Assembly (NCBI RefSeq): GCF_002286775.1
Contig: NZ_NSGJ01000014.1
Location: 1 to 64,000 of the forward strand
Reading direction: 5' to 3'
Length of the DNA: 64,000 bases
Source of the DNA: Myroides sp. N17-2
Lineage (GTDB): Bacteria > Bacteroidota > Bacteroidia > Flavobacteriales > Flavobacteriaceae
Part shown: positions 33,431-43,104 of the stretch, piece after piece
Position numbering within the stretch: position 1 is the first letter of the stretch
Layout: each line of letters opens with the position of its first letter
Translations under genes and position numbers: made by a program
Notes under the pieces: generated by a model
What the model was told of the DNA's origin: nothing
The model's input: only the letters and a program-made list of their open reading frames with translations
Databases searched by the model: none

Positions 33431-34903
33431 TTATTTCCAACCTCCTCCAAGAGCTTTGTATAGCTTCACTCTTGAGATTAGTTTATTCTGTTTTAATTTG
33501 TTTAGATTAAGTTCTGTATCTAACATATTCTTTTGTGCATTGATAATCTCTATATAGTTAGCATATCCACTATTAAATAATAAGTTAGACTGTTTTACCC
33601 CTAATCTAGAAGTAGCTACTTGTTCTTCCGCTATTTCTATTTGTTCTTTTACAGTTTCTAGTGTGATTAAAGCATCAGATACTTCTGTGATAGCAGTATA
33701 GATAGACTTCTGTAAATCTAGCTCGGCTTTTTCTCTTTCTATTTTAGCAACTTCAAAGTTCGTTTTCAGTTTTCTTTTATTAAATACAGGAGCTGTTAAC
33801 TCACCTATAAGCCCTCCGAATAATGAACCTGGGATATTAAACCAGTTCTTACCTAACATACTGTTTAGCCCTCCTGTTACATCTATGGTTAGAGATGGGT
33901 ATCTACTCGTTTGAGCTACACCTACTCTCGCATTTCTAGCTTGTAATTCTAGCTCTGCTTGTTGTACATCAGGTCTTTGACTTACCAAATATAATGGCAC
34001 ACCTGTAGTTAATGTTTCTTCATATTTGACATCAGCTAATTTAGTATTTCGTTCTATCGCATCAGGTAGTTGACCTGTTAGTAGAGATAGCGCGTTTTCT
34101 TGTATTGCTATTTGTTGTTTTAACGAAGGAATTAATGCCTTAGCCACTAACATTTGGTTACGAGTTTGTTGAATAGCTAGGGATGTTGTCTGTCCTGCAT
34201 CTCTTTGTAACTCCACTATTTTAAGCGTGTTTTTCGTTAGCTCATAGTTAGACTGAGCTACTTCCATCTGTGCATCTAATAATAGCAAATTATAATATCC
34301 CTCAGCTATAGTTGATATTAGAGCTGTCTGAACAGCTTTTTTAGCTTCGTGCGTTTGAAGATATATTGCTAATGCCTCTGCACTGATACTTCTCATTTTT
34401 CCCCAGACATCTAGTTCCCAACTTATGTTTAAAGAAGAGACATACTGAGCAGAGTTTACGTACATATTATCAGGAGCGTCTTTGCCTTTTCTCTTGTAGT
34501 AATTCGATGAAGGAGTACCATAGTAATTCTCAGATCTATACTGATAACCTACGCTTCCTGCTGTTAATCCTACTTTAGGCAACCATTCTAGCTTGGCTTG
34601 TCTAGCTTTTTGATCTGCTATTTCTATGTTTTTTAATGCATTTTGCATATCGAAGTTGTACTCTAGCCCTCTATCAACTAATTCGATAAGTTTCTCATCT
34701 TCAAAGAACGATTTCCAATCTATATCTGCGATTCCGACAGAATCTTTCGCTACATTTAAAGAGTCTAGTTGGCCTCTATATTGTTCTGGTAAGTCTAGTT
34801 TAGGCGCTTTGTATTTTGATTGAGGCGCACATGAGTGTAACGCTAAGGCTACTGAAACCACCGATACATACAAAGTACTTTTTATAATTCTCTTTTTGTT
34901 CAT
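33431..34903 (-). CDS. outer-membrane efflux channel, TolC/OprM family
   Basis: This is the outer-membrane lipoprotein of a tripartite RND pump (NodT/OprM type), 490 residues. The lipobox LHSC gives Cys25. The mature part is duplicated helical hairpin: SWELDVWGKMRSIS, then LQRDAGQTTSLAIQQTRN, LYLVSQRPDVQQAELELQA and LLFNSGYANYIEIINAQ, the standard OEP repeats. It is the third gene of the operon (11-bp gap after the pump gene). Substrate range of the system is unknown. Confidence 0.93.
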   Translation of the reverse strand: MNKKRIIKSTLYVSVVSVALALHSCAPQSKYKAPKLDLPEQYRGQLDSLNVAKDSVGIADIDWKSFFEDEKLIELVDRGLEYNFDMQNALKNIEIADQKARQAKLEWLPKVGLTAGSVGYQYRSENYYGTPSSNYYKRKGKDAPDNMYVNSAQYVSSLNISWELDVWGKMRSISAEALAIYLQTHEAKKAVQTALISTIAEGYYNLLLLDAQMEVAQSNYELTKNTLKIVELQRDAGQTTSLAIQQTRNQMLVAKALIPSLKQQIAIQENALSLLTGQLPDAIERNTKLADVKYEETLTTGVPLYLVSQRPDVQQAELELQARNARVGVAQTSRYPSLTIDVTGGLNSMLGKNWFNIPGSLFGGLIGELTAPVFNKRKLKTNFEVAKIEREKAELDLQKSIYTAITEVSDALITLETVKEQIEIAEEQVATSRLGVKQSNLLFNSGYANYIEIINAQKNMLDTELNLNKLKQNKLISRVKLYKALGGGWK

Positions 34904-34914
34904 GGTTTCTATAT

Positions 34915-37900
34915 TTAGTCGTTAGTTATTTTAGATTTAAGTTTCTCGTCCCAAGTTTGGAAGATGAAGAATAAAACAGGGATAATAAATATACCTGCTG
35001 CAACTCCAAATAACATACCACCTGCCGCACTGAAGCTGATAGAGTGGTTTCCTTGAGCTGATGGTCCTACAGTAAACATCAATGGAACTAGACCTGCTAC
35101 GAAGGCAAATGACGTCATTAAGATAGGTCTTAAACGCATCTTAGCTCCCTCAATAGCGGCATCAAATATAGACAATCCATTCTTGCGTTGCTGTAAGGCA
35201 AACTCCACAATCAGAATAGCATTCTTTGCTAGCAGCCCAATCAACATAATTAGTCCTACCTGTACATAGATATTGTTTTGTAATCCAGCTAGATTGACAA
35301 ATAAAGCAACTCCTAATAGACCTGTTGGTACTGTTAATAGAATGGCAACTGGCAATAAATAGCTTTCGTACTGAGCACATAATAAGAAATAAACAAATAT
35401 GATACTCAATCCGAATATGATTATCGCTTGGTTACCTGAGTCTTTTTCTTCTAATGACATACCTGTGTACTCATAAGAATAGTTACCTGGTAGCTTCTCT
35501 GTGATTTCTTCTATTGCTTTCATTGCATCACCTGTACTGTATCCAGGAGCAGGTGTTACTTTTACAGAAATAGAGTTGTATAGATTATATCTCGTCACTG
35601 TCTCAGGACCTAATACTTTCTTTAGTTTTATTAGTGTATTAGCAGGAAGCATCTCACCGTCTTTATTCTTTACGAAGATAGAAGAGAATGACTCTGGACT
35701 TTCTCTAAAAGGAATGTCAGCTTGCATATACACACGGTACGTTCTCCCGAATCTATTAAAATCCCCAGCTTTCACACGACCATAATAGTTCTTAACCGTT
35801 GTCATTAAGTCCTTCACGCTAACTCCTAAAGATTTAGCTTTCACATAATCAATCTCTAATAGATACTGTGGATAATTCGCTTTAAAAGAAGTAAAGGCAT
35901 TTGATATTTCCTCTTTCTCTTTTAGTTGTTTGATTACATCATCACTTACTTGGTTGAATTCCGTAAATCCACCACCCATACGATCTTGAAGAACAAACTC
36001 AATACCACCGAAATCTCCAAAACCTGATATAGTCGGTCTAGGGAATACGTTAAATGAAGCTTCATTGATCTGAGATAAGTCAGACTGTATCTCATCTATA
36101 ATTTGGTCTATATTCTTAACGTCACCTCTTTCTTTATAAGGCTTTAGGTTAACGTAACCTACGGCAAATGATGGGCTAGAGTTACCATCTATGGTGTTAT
36201 AACCAGAGATAGCTGTCATTCCCACGATATCAGTACGCAACTTTAAGATACTATCTGCTTTCGCTAATACTAATTTAGTACGTGCTAAGGAAGCTCCAGG
36301 AGGCATTGCTAGTGAATAAGTGATATAACTATCATCCTCTCTAGGGATAAAAGAAGAAGGCGTTTTATATAAAAACACAACTCCAAGTCCTATGATTAAT
36401 ACTAATCCTGCGATAGCTACTTTCTTATTCGTAATTAATTTTTTGATTGCAACTACATATTTATCTGTAAAGCTGTCAAATGCAGTATTAAAAGAAAAGA
36501 AGAATTTACCTGCGACTCTTTTAATTCCTTTTTGTTGTTTTTGAGCAGCGTATTCTTCACCAGATGGTTGTTTTAAAAACAAGGCACATAAGGCAGGGCT
36601 TAATGTCAGTGCATTCACTGCAGAAATTAGGATAGCAAAGGCTAAAGTATAAGCGAACTGTTTATAGAATATACCAGCTGGTCCTTGCATAAATCCTACA
36701 GGTAAGAATACAGCAGACATTACTAGAGTAATAGAGATAATCGCTCTAGTGATCTCGTTCATCGTCACGATAGTAGCCTCTTTTGCTTTCATTCCCGTGT
36801 GATGCATCTTCTCGTGTATGGCTTCCACCACGATGATGGCGTCATCCACAACAATACCTATGGCCAGTACTAAGGCAAACATCGTTAATATATTAATAGA
36901 GAACCCCATTAAATAAATAAAGAACAATGTACCTACTAATGAAATAGGGATTGCAATAGCTGGAATTATCGTAGAGCGGAAATCTTGTAAGAACAAGTAC
37001 ACAATGATAAATACTAAGAAGAAGGCTTCAAATAGAGTACTTCTAACTTGACTAATCGATTCGTCTATCTGTGCTTTAACAGAGTAGCTGATTTCATAGT
37101 GAACTCCTTGAGGGAATGACTTAGACAATTTCTCAAGCGTTTTACGCACTGCAATATCAATATCACGAGCATTAGATCCATTGGTCTGCGTGATATTCAT
37201 CGTTAGACCAGGGTGCCCATTCACACTGTTATCACTACCTACGTTAGAAGCACCAAATTCTACTCTAGCTACATCTTTAAGTAATAATACTGAACCATCA
37301 GTATTGGTCTTGATAACGATTTCTTCATATTGTTCAGGAAGACTAAATCTCCCTTTATGTTTTAAGGCTGTTTCGAAAGCTTCATCAGAAGTTTCTCCAA
37401 AACTACCAGGTGCAATTTCGAAGTTTTGGTCTTTTATAGCTGCGATTATATCCTGTGGAGTTAGGTTATAAAGAGCTAGTTTTTCTGGATTTAACCATGT
37501 TCTCATAGAGTAGTCACGTGCACCGATACGGCTCACTGATGCTACTCCTGGTACACGAAGTAATTCACGGTTAATGTTAATCTGCGTATAAGCTTGTAAG
37601 AAAGTTTCGTCATAGACATCTTCTGGGTGATCACTGTAGAAGTTAATCGTCATGATATTACCACTTAGACGTGGCGTTACTGAGATACCATTTTCATTCA
37701 CTTCAGACGGTAGATCTCCAGCAGCTTTACTTACTCTGTTCTGAACATTTACAGCAGCTTGATCAGGATCTGTACCTGCTTTAAAGAATACATTAATCGT
37801 TCCAGAACCACTGTTACTAGCTTTAGAGCTAATGTAAGTCATATTGTCTACCCCGTTAATAGATTCTTCTATCGGTAGTAAAACACTCTGTGCGACAGTC

Positions 37901-38064
37901 TCTGCATTGGCTCCTGGATAAGATGTAGATACACTTACACTTGGCGGTGCTATCTCAGGAAATCTTGTTATGGGTAATAATGTAAGCCCTACTAAACCCA
38001 GTAATACAAACATAATCGAAATTACTGTGGCTAATATTGGGCGATCTATAATGGCTTTTAGCAT
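34915..38064 (-). CDS. RND efflux transporter, HAE1 (AcrB-like) family
   Basis: This is the inner-membrane proton-driven pump, 1049 residues with 12 membrane segments and two large periplasmic loops. It begins [22 protein letters not shown]4 carries the proton-relay Asp pair in [20 protein letters not shown]. Other AcrB hallmarks are [38 protein letters not shown] and the C-terminal [19 protein letters not shown]. It is the second gene of adaptor-pump-channel. The HAE1 branch exports hydrophobic and amphiphilic drugs; the natural substrate is not inferable. Confidence 0.95.
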   Translation of the reverse strand: MLKAIIDRPILATVISIMFVLLGLVGLTLLPITRFPEIAPPSVSVSTSYPGANAETVAQSVLLPIEESINGVDNMTYISSKASNSGSGTINVFFKAGTDPDQAAVNVQNRVSKAAGDLPSEVNENGISVTPRLSGNIMTINFYSDHPEDVYDETFLQAYTQININRELLRVPGVASVSRIGARDYSMRTWLNPEKLALYNLTPQDIIAAIKDQNFEIAPGSFGETSDEAFETALKHKGRFSLPEQYEEIVIKTNTDGSVLLLKDVARVEFGASNVGSDNSVNGHPGLTMNITQTNGSNARDIDIAVRKTLEKLSKSFPQGVHYEISYSVKAQIDESISQVRSTLFEAFFLVFIIVYLFLQDFRSTIIPAIAIPISLVGTLFFIYLMGFSINILTMFALVLAIGIVVDDAIIVVEAIHEKMHHTGMKAKEATIVTMNEITRAIISITLVMSAVFLPVGFMQGPAGIFYKQFAYTLAFAILISAVNALTLSPALCALFLKQPSGEEYAAQKQQKGIKRVAGKFFFSFNTAFDSFTDKYVVAIKKLITNKKVAIAGLVLIIGLGVVFLYKTPSSFIPREDDSYITYSLAMPPGASLARTKLVLAKADSILKLRTDIVGMTAISGYNTIDGNSSPSFAVGYVNLKPYKERGDVKNIDQIIDEIQSDLSQINEASFNVFPRPTISGFGDFGGIEFVLQDRMGGGFTEFNQVSDDVIKQLKEKEEISNAFTSFKANYPQYLLEIDYVKAKSLGVSVKDLMTTVKNYYGRVKAGDFNRFGRTYRVYMQADIPFRESPESFSSIFVKNKDGEMLPANTLIKLKKVLGPETVTRYNLYNSISVKVTPAPGYSTGDAMKAIEEITEKLPGNYSYEYTGMSLEEKDSGNQAIIIFGLSIIFVYFLLCAQYESYLLPVAILLTVPTGLLGVALFVNLAGLQNNIYVQVGLIMLIGLLAKNAILIVEFALQQRKNGLSIFDAAIEGAKMRLRPILMTSFAFVAGLVPLMFTVGPSAQGNHSISFSAAGGMLFGVAAGIFIIPVLFFIFQTWDEKLKSKITND

Positions 38065-38118
38065 ATTGTTTTGTTTTGTAAGGTGTCTAATTCAGTCTTG
38101 TTGTTTTGTTTTGGACGT

Positions 38119-39261
38119 TTAGTTAAGTGGCTTTACGTACATACCTTCTGTTAGTTTATCAAAACCAGTTTTGATAATTCTATCCCCGATATTTAAGCCT
38201 TCAGAAACAATAAAGTTGTTTCCAGATACTCCGTTTAATAGTATAGACTGTAATTTAACTTTATCATCTTTATCTAATGTGTAGACAAAAGTTTTGTCTT
38301 GTATAGATGTGGTCACTTCTTGTGGAATTAGAATCACGTGAGGATTCGTTTCTTTTAGTTTGACAGTACCTGTATTACCAGATCTCATCACATCTTTAGA
38401 GTTAGGAAAAGAAGCTCTTAATGAGATAGAACCGGTCGTTCTGTTTACTTGCCCATTAATCATATCCACTTTACCCTTCTCAGGATATTCGTGTCCGTCG
38501 GCAAGGATAAGCACTACGTCAGGTAAGTATTGTCCTGTACTAATACTGTCTTGTTTCTTATTTCCCTTACTAAAATATAGGAAGTCAGACTCACTCATAC
38601 CGAAGTACACATATACTTCACTCACGTCAGATAATACAGTAAGAGGTTCTTTATCTCCTTTAGATACAAGGTTACCGATACGCTTAGGCATACGACCTAT
38701 ATATCCACTCACAGGAGCTTTAATAATCGTATAGTCTAAACTAATCTTAGCACTATTAACAGCAGCAGTAGCTCTAGCTAGAGAAGCTTTAGCGATATCA
38801 TAGTTAGACTTCGCAGTCTCTAGTTGTACTTGAGCGATTACTTCATTGTCAATAAGCGGTTTTAAACGGTCTATCTCCAGTTTAGCATTTCTTAGCTTCG
38901 CTTTCTCTACGTTTTCAGTAGCGACCATATTATTTAAAATCTCTTGGTACTGTAAAGGATCAACTTGAAATAAAGGTTGTCCTTCTTTTACGAAGGCTCC
39001 TTCATCCACAAAAATCTTCTCAAGTATACCTTCTACTTGCGGTCTGATTTCTACGTTGACTTTTCCCTCTATATTTCCTATGTAGTTTTTGATTGTAATA
39101 GCTGTTGTTGTATCTACTTTTATGATAGGAAGAGCTAAAGCATTTTCTTTAGGATCTAATGTTTTAGAAGAACCTATATTACAGCTGTTGATCCCTATCA
39201 ATGTCCCAAACATAATCAACGATGAGAATGCTACTAAAATTGTTTTTCTACTTTTAATCAT
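38119..39261 (-). CDS. RND periplasmic adaptor lipoprotein, AcrA-like
   Basis: This is the membrane-fusion subunit joining pump and channel, 380 residues. The lipobox INSC gives Cys27. Then come the lipoyl-like halves (EGILEKIFVDEGAFVKEGQP and IIKAPVSGYIGRMPKRIGNL) on either side of a helical hairpin, a beta-barrel domain and the membrane-proximal domain. It heads the operon, with 54 bp to the pump. No TetR or other regulator is adjacent, so control is not apparent. Confidence 0.93.
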   Translation of the reverse strand: MIKSRKTILVAFSSLIMFGTLIGINSCNIGSSKTLDPKENALALPIIKVDTTTAITIKNYIGNIEGKVNVEIRPQVEGILEKIFVDEGAFVKEGQPLFQVDPLQYQEILNNMVATENVEKAKLRNAKLEIDRLKPLIDNEVIAQVQLETAKSNYDIAKASLARATAAVNSAKISLDYTIIKAPVSGYIGRMPKRIGNLVSKGDKEPLTVLSDVSEVYVYFGMSESDFLYFSKGNKKQDSISTGQYLPDVVLILADGHEYPEKGKVDMINGQVNRTTGSISLRASFPNSKDVMRSGNTGTVKLKETNPHVILIPQEVTTSIQDKTFVYTLDKDDKVKLQSILLNGVSGNNFIVSEGLNIGDRIIKTGFDKLTEGMYVKPLN

Positions 39262-39573
39262 ACTTATAAAATACTAATTGTTGTTTGAAGGTGAGAGTCT
39301 ATCTCCACAGTGTACTATTCAATACTAATGCCAAAAGTGCCAAAAATGAGAATTAATATAGTGAATTTATGTTTCAGATGTTTGAATTATAGAGCATTGT
39401 GTTTGAATAGTGTAATGTTTTTATTAGTCATATTACTTAATTTTATATCGTTGAACATTTGTAAAGTTGTTGCTTTTTGTGGTATCGGTCTACACTATGG
39501 CTACTATTAGGTTCTTATAAAGTTAGGAAATAAATAATATTATTTAGAGAATATTAATTAATAATGATAATTT
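39262..39573. other. divergent spacer, efflux operon / yifB
   Basis: It must contain both promoters, but I find no clear TAnnTTTG box with a -33 partner. A near-palindrome GGTGAGAG-TCTAT-CTCCACAG (39290-39310) could be an operator for the efflux genes. A 66-codon ORF here has no coding character. Confidence 0.4.
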
Positions 39574-41115
39574 ATGTTAATAAAAGTATTTGGAAGTGCT
39601 GTGTTTGGGATCGAGGCGACTACTATTACTGTAGAAGTACATATAGATGGAGGAGTAGGATATCACTTAGTGGGATTGCCTGACAGTGCTATAAAAGAGA
39701 GTAGTTTTAGAATAGCTGCCGCACTTAAGAATAACACCTATAAATTTCCTGGGAGAAAAATAACAGTTAATCTAGCTCCTGCTAATTTGCGCAAAGAAGG
39801 GTCAGCATACGATCTAGTGATTGCAATAGGTATTCTAGCTGCTTCTGATCAAATCAGTCTTAACGATAAATTATCTGAGTATATTATGATGGGGGAATTG
39901 TCCCTAGATGGATCTATACAGTGTATAAATGGAGCATTGCCTATCGCTATTAAAGCTAAGGAAGAAGGGTTTAAGGGAATTATTATCCCTAAAGAGAATG
40001 AGATGGAGGCTGCTATAGTGGAGGGATTAGAGGTATATGGAGTAAGTAATATAAGTGAAGTAATTGACTTTATAGAGGGTAGAGGAGAGCTGACTCCTGT
40101 AAGTATCAATCTAGAGGAAATGTTTAATGCGGAGGCTGAACAACATTTAGAAATAGACTTTAAAGATGTAAAAGGACAGGAAAGTATAAAAAGAGCGATG
40201 GAGATAGCAGCGGCAGGAGGACATAATATTATTCTAATAGGTCCGCCTGGATCTGGGAAGACAATGTTAGCAAAGCGATTACCTAGTATACTGCCCGCTA
40301 TGACAATAGATGAGGCGCTGGAGACTACTAAGATTCACAGTGTAGTAGGGAAAGCAAAGGACTGCGGGCTGATGAGAACACGGCCTTTTAGAAGTCCTCA
40401 TCATACTGCTTCTAGTGTAGCATTAGTAGGTGGAGGTAGTTATCCACAGCCTGGGGAAATATCCTTAGCACATAACGGAGTACTGTTCTTAGATGAGTTG
40501 CCAGAGTTTAAAAGAGAAGTATTAGAGGTAATGAGACAGCCCTTAGAAGATAGGGAAGTGACTATTTCTAGAGCTAAGTTTACCATTACCTATCCTTCTT
40601 CATTTATGCTAGTCGCTAGTATGAATCCTAGTCCTAGTGGATACTTTAATGATCCATACGCTCCAGTCAAGTCTTCTCAGGCTGAGATGCAACGTTATTT
40701 AGGTAAGATATCAGGCCCTTTACTTGATCGTATCGATATACATATCGAGGTTAATCCTGTGCCATTCGAAAAGTTATCTGAAAAACAATTAGCTGAGCCT
40801 AGTAAAGATATTCGCGAGCGAGTAATCGAAGCTAGACAGATACAGTCTCTACGCTTTGTTAGTCATAAAGGTGTACATTATAATGCACAGATGAATACTG
40901 CTTTACTAAGAAAATACTGTGCACTTCAGGAAGATTCTCTTTCGTTATTAAAAAGAGCAATGGAGAAGTTAAGTTTATCAGCTAGAGCTTATGACAGGAT
41001 ATTAAAAGTATCTAGGACAATAGCGGATCTAGATAAGTCAGAAAATATAATGCCCCAGCATATAGCTGAGGCAATACAGTATCGTAGTCTAGATAGAGAG
41101 GGATGGTTAGGTTAA
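39574..41115 (+). CDS. YifB/ComM family Mg-chelatase-like AAA ATPase
   Basis: This is a hexameric AAA+ helicase-like protein of the ComM family, which promotes branch migration during natural transformation. The 513 residues comprise an N-terminal Lon-protease-like ChlI domain (MLIKVFGSAVFGIEATTI), Walker A GPPGSGKT (about 223-230), the FRSPHHTASSVALVGGG segment, Walker B-like LFLDELPEF, and a C-terminal Mg_chelatase_C. It is convergent with the next gene and its last codons overlap that gene by 9 bp. A competence role in this organism is inference. Confidence 0.92.
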   Translation: MLIKVFGSAVFGIEATTITVEVHIDGGVGYHLVGLPDSAIKESSFRIAAALKNNTYKFPGRKITVNLAPANLRKEGSAYDLVIAIGILAASDQISLNDKLSEYIMMGELSLDGSIQCINGALPIAIKAKEEGFKGIIIPKENEMEAAIVEGLEVYGVSNISEVIDFIEGRGELTPVSINLEEMFNAEAEQHLEIDFKDVKGQESIKRAMEIAAAGGHNIILIGPPGSGKTMLAKRLPSILPAMTIDEALETTKIHSVVGKAKDCGLMRTRPFRSPHHTASSVALVGGGSYPQPGEISLAHNGVLFLDELPEFKREVLEVMRQPLEDREVTISRAKFTITYPSSFMLVASMNPSPSGYFNDPYAPVKSSQAEMQRYLGKISGPLLDRIDIHIEVNPVPFEKLSEKQLAEPSKDIRERVIEARQIQSLRFVSHKGVHYNAQMNTALLRKYCALQEDSLSLLKRAMEKLSLSARAYDRILKVSRTIADLDKSENIMPQHIAEAIQYRSLDREGWLG

Positions 41116-41889
41116 CTTCTCCTCTTCTAGATTATATCCAATGACTTGTTTATATAACACAAAATAAACGGCAAATAGGTATGGTAAAACAAATAAAATA
41201 CCCACAACAAAGAATAGCAAACCACTAATCAGAAAGAAGTAGTTTAAAACTATCGTTAGGATGATAGGTATAGGTTGTTTATTGACAACCATAATACTAT
41301 TCTTAATGGCAGCTATAGGGTTTAAATTACCGAATATTATCAATGGAATTGTGAATATAGTCAATGTACTAATAAGCCAGTTAATCACCATAGATACCAT
41401 TTCTAAGTCCATTAATCTCAAAGGAATAGTAATCCCCATAAAAACAATAGCTATTAATAAATGTGCAATAAATACGTAGAGCCCCTTAATGCTAACAAAA
41501 TATTTAAATGCACTTAAGAATGAAGGTGTTTTTTTTAATGATATATCTGCGTTGACCTTATAAAAACCAGCTATAAGTATGTTGCCTAAAGCAGTAAAAA
41601 CGATAAAGAACCCTAGATAGTAATATAAGTATGGTTCCTGTGTCATCAGTAATATCAACTTCTGTATTTGTTCTTGTAATACAGCAGGATTTTTTTTGTC
41701 TAAAGTAACGAATTGATCTAATATCGCTGTTCCTATAAAAGAAAAAGCAAAAATAGTTAGTAGAAGTGAAGTTACTACTAAGAAGAATGTCTTCTTATAG
41801 TATGTAAAAGCTTCGCTCATTACTTGGAAAGGAGCTAATACATAGCTATTCTGTTTAATATTATTTAGTATGTCTTTTAAGTTTGTCAT
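41107..41889 (-). CDS. polytopic membrane protein of unknown function
   Basis: The 260-residue product has about six hydrophobic segments, starting at about 33-55. It resembles the DUF4013 / glycerophosphodiesterase membrane-domain type of six-helix proteins (FGNLNPIAAIKNSIMVVNKQ before the last helices), but I cannot assign a role. It converges on yifB with a 9-bp overlap and has no terminator between. The metallopeptidase gene lies 57 bp upstream on the same strand and may be co-transcribed. Confidence 0.75.
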   Translation of the reverse strand: MTNLKDILNNIKQNSYVLAPFQVMSEAFTYYKKTFFLVVTSLLLTIFAFSFIGTAILDQFVTLDKKNPAVLQEQIQKLILLMTQEPYLYYYLGFFIVFTALGNILIAGFYKVNADISLKKTPSFLSAFKYFVSIKGLYVFIAHLLIAIVFMGITIPLRLMDLEMVSMVINWLISTLTIFTIPLIIFGNLNPIAAIKNSIMVVNKQPIPIILTIVLNYFFLISGLLFFVVGILFVLPYLFAVYFVLYKQVIGYNLEEEKLT

Positions 41890-41946
41890 GGGGATAGGCT
41901 CTTGTCTTGAGTCTTTTTTAATATAGTAATTATTGGTAATTGTGTA

Positions 41947-42801
41947 TTATCTAATAAAGTCAAATGTATTTCCTTGGTTTAGGTCAGCAGTATCATATCC
42001 TTTCATAAACCATTCTTTGCGTTGCTTTGAGCTACCGTGTGTAAATGAGTCAGGGTTTACTTGACCTGATACTCTTTTTTGGATAGCGTCATCCCCTACA
42101 GCTTGAGCAGCACTTAGTGCAATGTCGATATCTTTCGCATCTAAGTATTTTTGATTGTACTTCGCCCACATACCAGCATAGAAATCAGCTTGTAGTTCTA
42201 ATCCGACAGATAGTTTATTCGCTTCTTTTTTACTTTTACCTTGTTGTAGTTGATGTATTTTACTATTTGTACCCAGTAATGTTTGTACGTGGTGACCTAC
42301 TTCATGAGCGATAACATAGGCGATAGCAAAGTTACCTCTTTCAGCTCCAAAGCGTGTGTGTAGTTCTTCAAAAAATCTCAAGTCCATATAGACTGTTTCA
42401 TCTGCAGGGCAGTAGAAAGGACCAACATCAGCAGTAGCACTACCACACTGTGTGTTCACGTTATCATCAAATAACTCCATCTTAGGTTCGCGGTATTGCA
42501 TACCGTTTTCTTTGAATATCTTGTGCCATACATCTTCTGTGTCAGCGAACATAACAGCGACCATCTTACCCATCTCTACTTCTTCATTAGAGAGTTGTCT
42601 TGAATCTACTTGTTCTGTTTGTTGATTACCACCCATTTGTTCTATCACAGGAGCAATCTGTTTACCAGTTTCTCCTCCAAATAAATAAAGCAGTGTAGCG
42701 ATGATACCAATTAATCCTCCTCCTAAAGCTGTTTTTCCAGCTGCAGATTTACCTCTGTTGTCAGTAACGTTATTACTTTCTCTTCTACCTTCCCATTTCA
42801 T
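41947..42801 (-). CDS. YpfJ-type neutral zinc metallopeptidase
   Basis: This is a membrane-anchored putative zinc peptidase of the YpfJ/KPN_02809 family (PF04228), 284 residues. It has a basic N-terminus MKWEGRRESNNV, one membrane segment at about 26-42, the cysteine pair region NTQCGSATADVGPFYCPADE, and the zinc motif HEVGHH (166-171) with a downstream glutamate in ELQADFYAGMWAKY. All metal ligands appear present. Substrate unknown. The family is secure. Confidence 0.92.
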   Translation of the reverse strand: MKWEGRRESNNVTDNRGKSAAGKTALGGGLIGIIATLLYLFGGETGKQIAPVIEQMGGNQQTEQVDSRQLSNEEVEMGKMVAVMFADTEDVWHKIFKENGMQYREPKMELFDDNVNTQCGSATADVGPFYCPADETVYMDLRFFEELHTRFGAERGNFAIAYVIAHEVGHHVQTLLGTNSKIHQLQQGKSKKEANKLSVGLELQADFYAGMWAKYNQKYLDAKDIDIALSAAQAVGDDAIQKRVSGQVNPDSFTHGSSKQRKEWFMKGYDTADLNQGNTFDFIR

Positions 42802-42888
42802 AATGAAAAATTTTTATTGCAAAAATAGCAAAAATAGGAGAGCAGTACTCAAAGAATGCGAATAATGATAGAAGGTTGAGGTTAGAAA

Positions 42889-42925
42889 GAAAAATCCCCT
42901 CCAATACAAATGTTTTGAAGGGGAT
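42889..42925 (-). terminator. terminator of the TonB receptor gene
   Basis: AATCCCCT and AGGGGATT-like arms (42892-42924) form a hairpin with a T-run on the minus strand. It lies beyond R1 copy D, so that repeat is inside the receptor transcript. Confidence 0.72.
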
Positions 42926-42929
42926 GGAG

Positions 42930-43091
42930 TTAAACCCAGAATCAGCATTAGCCAAATACTACAAAGCAATTCTACTTCATAGCTCTTTCATTAATTCTAA
43001 AACCATACTATAGTATGCTTTAATCATTAATTCAGACCTACCTTGTATAATTACTTTTCGTTTATCTGTCTATCACTTATTTTAGGTTTAA
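42930..43091. repeat. R1 dispersed repeat, copy D
   Basis: TTAAACC (42930-42936) and GGTTTAA (43085-43091) bound the element; the rest of its ends pair imperfectly. The core is intact, with palindrome CATACTATAGTATG (43004-43017), GCCAAATACTACAAAGCAAT and CTTGTATAATTACTTTTCG. It lies 13 bp beyond the stop of the TonB receptor gene. Confidence 0.88.
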
Positions 43092-43104
43092 ATAAATTGT
43101 CTAC

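Noticed and set aside
39310..39510. 66-codon ORF in the efflux-yifB spacer
   Set aside because: Composition is hydrophobic but irregular, there is no start signal, and it occupies the divergent promoter region.
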